DNA from: Streptomyces griseoflavus | Lineage (GTDB): Bacteria; Actinomycetota; Actinomycetes; Streptomycetales; Streptomycetaceae | DNA length: 64,000 nucleotides | Assembly: GCF_014649995.1 (NCBI RefSeq) | Contig: NZ_BMUC01000016.1 | Coordinates: forward strand, 20,986-84,985 | Direction: 5' to 3' | In this document: positions 62,860 to 64,000 of the stretch, one piece after another | Position numbering within the stretch: the stretch's first letter is position 1 | How the letters are laid out: each line of letters opens with the position of its first letter | The notes under the pieces: generated by a model | The model's database searches: none | What the model was told of the DNA's origin: nothing | Seen by the model: only the letters and a program-made list of their open reading frames with translations | Program-made: the position numbers and the translations under genes

Positions 62860-62926
62860 GAAAAAGGTGCTCCGGATGTGGGGTGAAGTGCGCGCCCAAG
62901 CCTACGTCCTGGCTTCCCCGGAGGCG

Positions 62927-63859
62927 TCAGGCGCCGACGCTCTCCCCGGCTCCGATCCGCACCCCGCGCGCCCAGTCGGCCGCCCGCATCGGCTTCTTGC
63001 CCTGGGCCTGCACCCACAGCAGTTCCACGGCGTACGAGCCGGTCCCCACGTACACGGTGTTCTTGCCGGCGGACAGCTGCCCGGGCGCGAGACCGGTGAC
63101 GTCCGGTACGGGGGCGGCCTGGACGATCTTGAGGCGTTCGCCGCGGAAGGTGGTCCAGGCGCCGGGTGCGGGGGTGCAGCCGCGCACCACCCGGTCGACG
63201 CGCAGCGCCGGGGTGTTCCAGTCGACGCGGGCGTCCTCCACGGTGACCTTGGGGGCGAGGCTGACGCCGTCGGCGGGCTGCGGTACGGCCTTCAGGGTGC
63301 CGTCCTCGATGCCGTCCATGGTCGCGGTGAGCAGTCCGGCGCCGGCGAAGGCGAGCCGGGTGAGCAGGTCGCCGCTGGTGTCGGTGGGGCGGATCTCCTC
63401 GGTGACGGTGCCGTAGACGGGCCCCGAGTCGAGGCCTTCCTCGATGAGGAAGGTCGCGGCGCCGGTGATCTCGTCGCCGGCCATGATGGCGTGCTGCACG
63501 GGTGCGGCGCCGCGCCAGGCGGGGAGCAGCGAGAAGTGCAGGTTGACCCAGCCCCGGGCCGGGATGGCGAGGGCGGCCCTGGGCAGGAGGGCGCCGTAGG
63601 CGACGACGGGGCAGCAGTCCGGCGCGATCTCCGTCAGCCGCTCCAGGAAGCCGGGGTCCCGGGGTCTGGCCGGCTTCAGCACCTCGATGCCGGCCTCCTC
63701 GGCCCGCTCGGCGACGGGCGAGGCGACCAGTCTGCGGCCACGCCCGGCGGGCGCGTCGGGCCGGGTGACGACGGCGGCCACCTCGTGCCGCCCGGAGGCG
63801 AGAAGAGCGTCCAGTGCGGGAACGGCTACCTCGGGGGTGCCGGCGAAGACGAGCTTCAT
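62927..63859 (-). CDS. fmt: Methionyl-tRNA formyltransferase Fmt
   Basis: The 310-residue enzyme formylates initiator Met-tRNA with 10-formyl-THF. [20 protein letters not shown] at the start, [20 protein letters not shown] with the catalytic Asn-His region, and [20 protein letters not shown] are family signatures; residues 205-310 form the C-terminal domain. ATG 63859 is used; the longer reading to 63922 adds 21 arginine-rich residues. It is first in an fmt-rsmB unit. Confidence 0.96.
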   Translation of the reverse strand: MKLVFAGTPEVAVPALDALLASGRHEVAAVVTRPDAPAGRGRRLVASPVAERAEEAGIEVLKPARPRDPGFLERLTEIAPDCCPVVAYGALLPRAALAIPARGWVNLHFSLLPAWRGAAPVQHAIMAGDEITGAATFLIEEGLDSGPVYGTVTEEIRPTDTSGDLLTRLAFAGAGLLTATMDGIEDGTLKAVPQPADGVSLAPKVTVEDARVDWNTPALRVDRVVRGCTPAPGAWTTFRGERLKIVQAAPVPDVTGLAPGQLSAGKNTVYVGTGSYAVELLWVQAQGKKPMRAADWARGVRIGAGESVGA

Positions 63860-63914
63860 GGGGTGCTGGGGGCCTCTCGGGCGGGGGCGGCTGGGGCAGC
63901 GCACCAGTCTATGA

Positions 63915-63960
63915 CCCGGCACCGGGAACCCCGCCCGGGGACGGGGTTCCCGGTGCCGGG
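63915..63960 (-). terminator. Strong hairpin upstream of fmt
   Basis: CCCGGCACCGGGAACCCCG (63915-63933) and its exact inverted copy (63942-63960) form a 19-bp stem with an 8-nt loop. It most likely terminates the gene beyond the window edge, on the minus strand, before fmt. Confidence 0.85.
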
Positions 63961-64000
63961 CGGGCGCCCCGTGCGGAGACGCCCGCTCCCGGCCTGCTGG

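Noticed and set aside
61005-62886. Open frames on the plus strand across the rpe-rsmB gap and rsmB
   Set aside because: They are Arg/Pro/Ala-rich without motifs and continue as the antisense of rsmB.

Overview
The window is a stretch of actinobacterial chromosome, almost certainly from a Streptomyces. It has very high GC throughout, frequent GTG starts, ATGA/GTGA overlaps, and genes specific to the group: rbpA behind a SigR-type promoter, the sporulation pair smeA-sffA, and Ppm1. From memory, gene order from smeA-sffA through rbpA-fxsA-ppm1, hisG-hisE-ribH-ribAB-ribM-ribE and guaB1-rpe-rsmB-fmt follows the S. coelicolor SCO1415 to SCO1473 region. I see no tRNA, rRNA, CRISPR array, insertion sequence or prophage.

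Layout. 1-6031 (minus): the end of an operon for a large SMC-like ATPase (cut by the window edge) and two partner proteins, resembling a MukBEF/MksBEF/Wadjet (JetABC) condensin. 6137-10305: a GntR repressor with a palindromic operator, divergent from a 5-oxoproline module (DUF1445 protein, PxpA, PxpB, PxpC). 10575-12686: HEAT-repeat and ankyrin proteins. 12949-14918: smeA-sffA. 14965-19396: MocR regulator/YczE membrane protein, a glycerophosphodiesterase and an MFS protein. 19587-23826: rbpA, fxsA, ppm1 and an amidohydrolase. 24012-29972: Lrp regulator, zinc-ribbon-like protein, acyl-CoA dehydrogenase with TetR regulator, a 46-residue membrane protein, a secreted C39-like peptidase and a P-loop kinase.

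30034-32280: a possible short RNA upstream of an orphan EccA-like AAA+ ATPase. 32337-34741: two translationally coupled DUF21/CBS membrane proteins. 35037-40125: one minus-strand operon, FMN riboswitch - ribE - ribM - ribAB - ribH - hisE - hisG - PH-domain protein, joining riboflavin and histidine genes. 40275-40385: a chitinase-type promoter with DasR-like repeats followed at once by a terminator, with no gene between; this looks like a deletion scar. 40557-47997: NmrA-like oxidoreductase, ROK regulator/MFS pair sharing an operator, thioesterase, nucleobase permease, GH6 glycosidase and a DUF5995 protein, several overlapping tail to tail.

47958-56934 (minus): flavin amine oxidase plus carbon-nitrogen hydrolase, an MFS protein, a NodB deacetylase-GT2 fusion coupled to a proline-rich membrane protein, and an Lrp regulator behind an amino-acid permease with TTGC inverted-repeat operators. 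57187-63859 (minus): GMP reductase GuaB1, an apparently frameshifted lipoprotein, SorC-type regulator, rpe, rsmB and fmt, with a strong terminator beyond fmt. Genes are mostly housekeeping or developmental. The accessory interest lies in the SMC-like operon, the chitinase scar, the candidate short RNA, and the altered Walker A motif in SffA.
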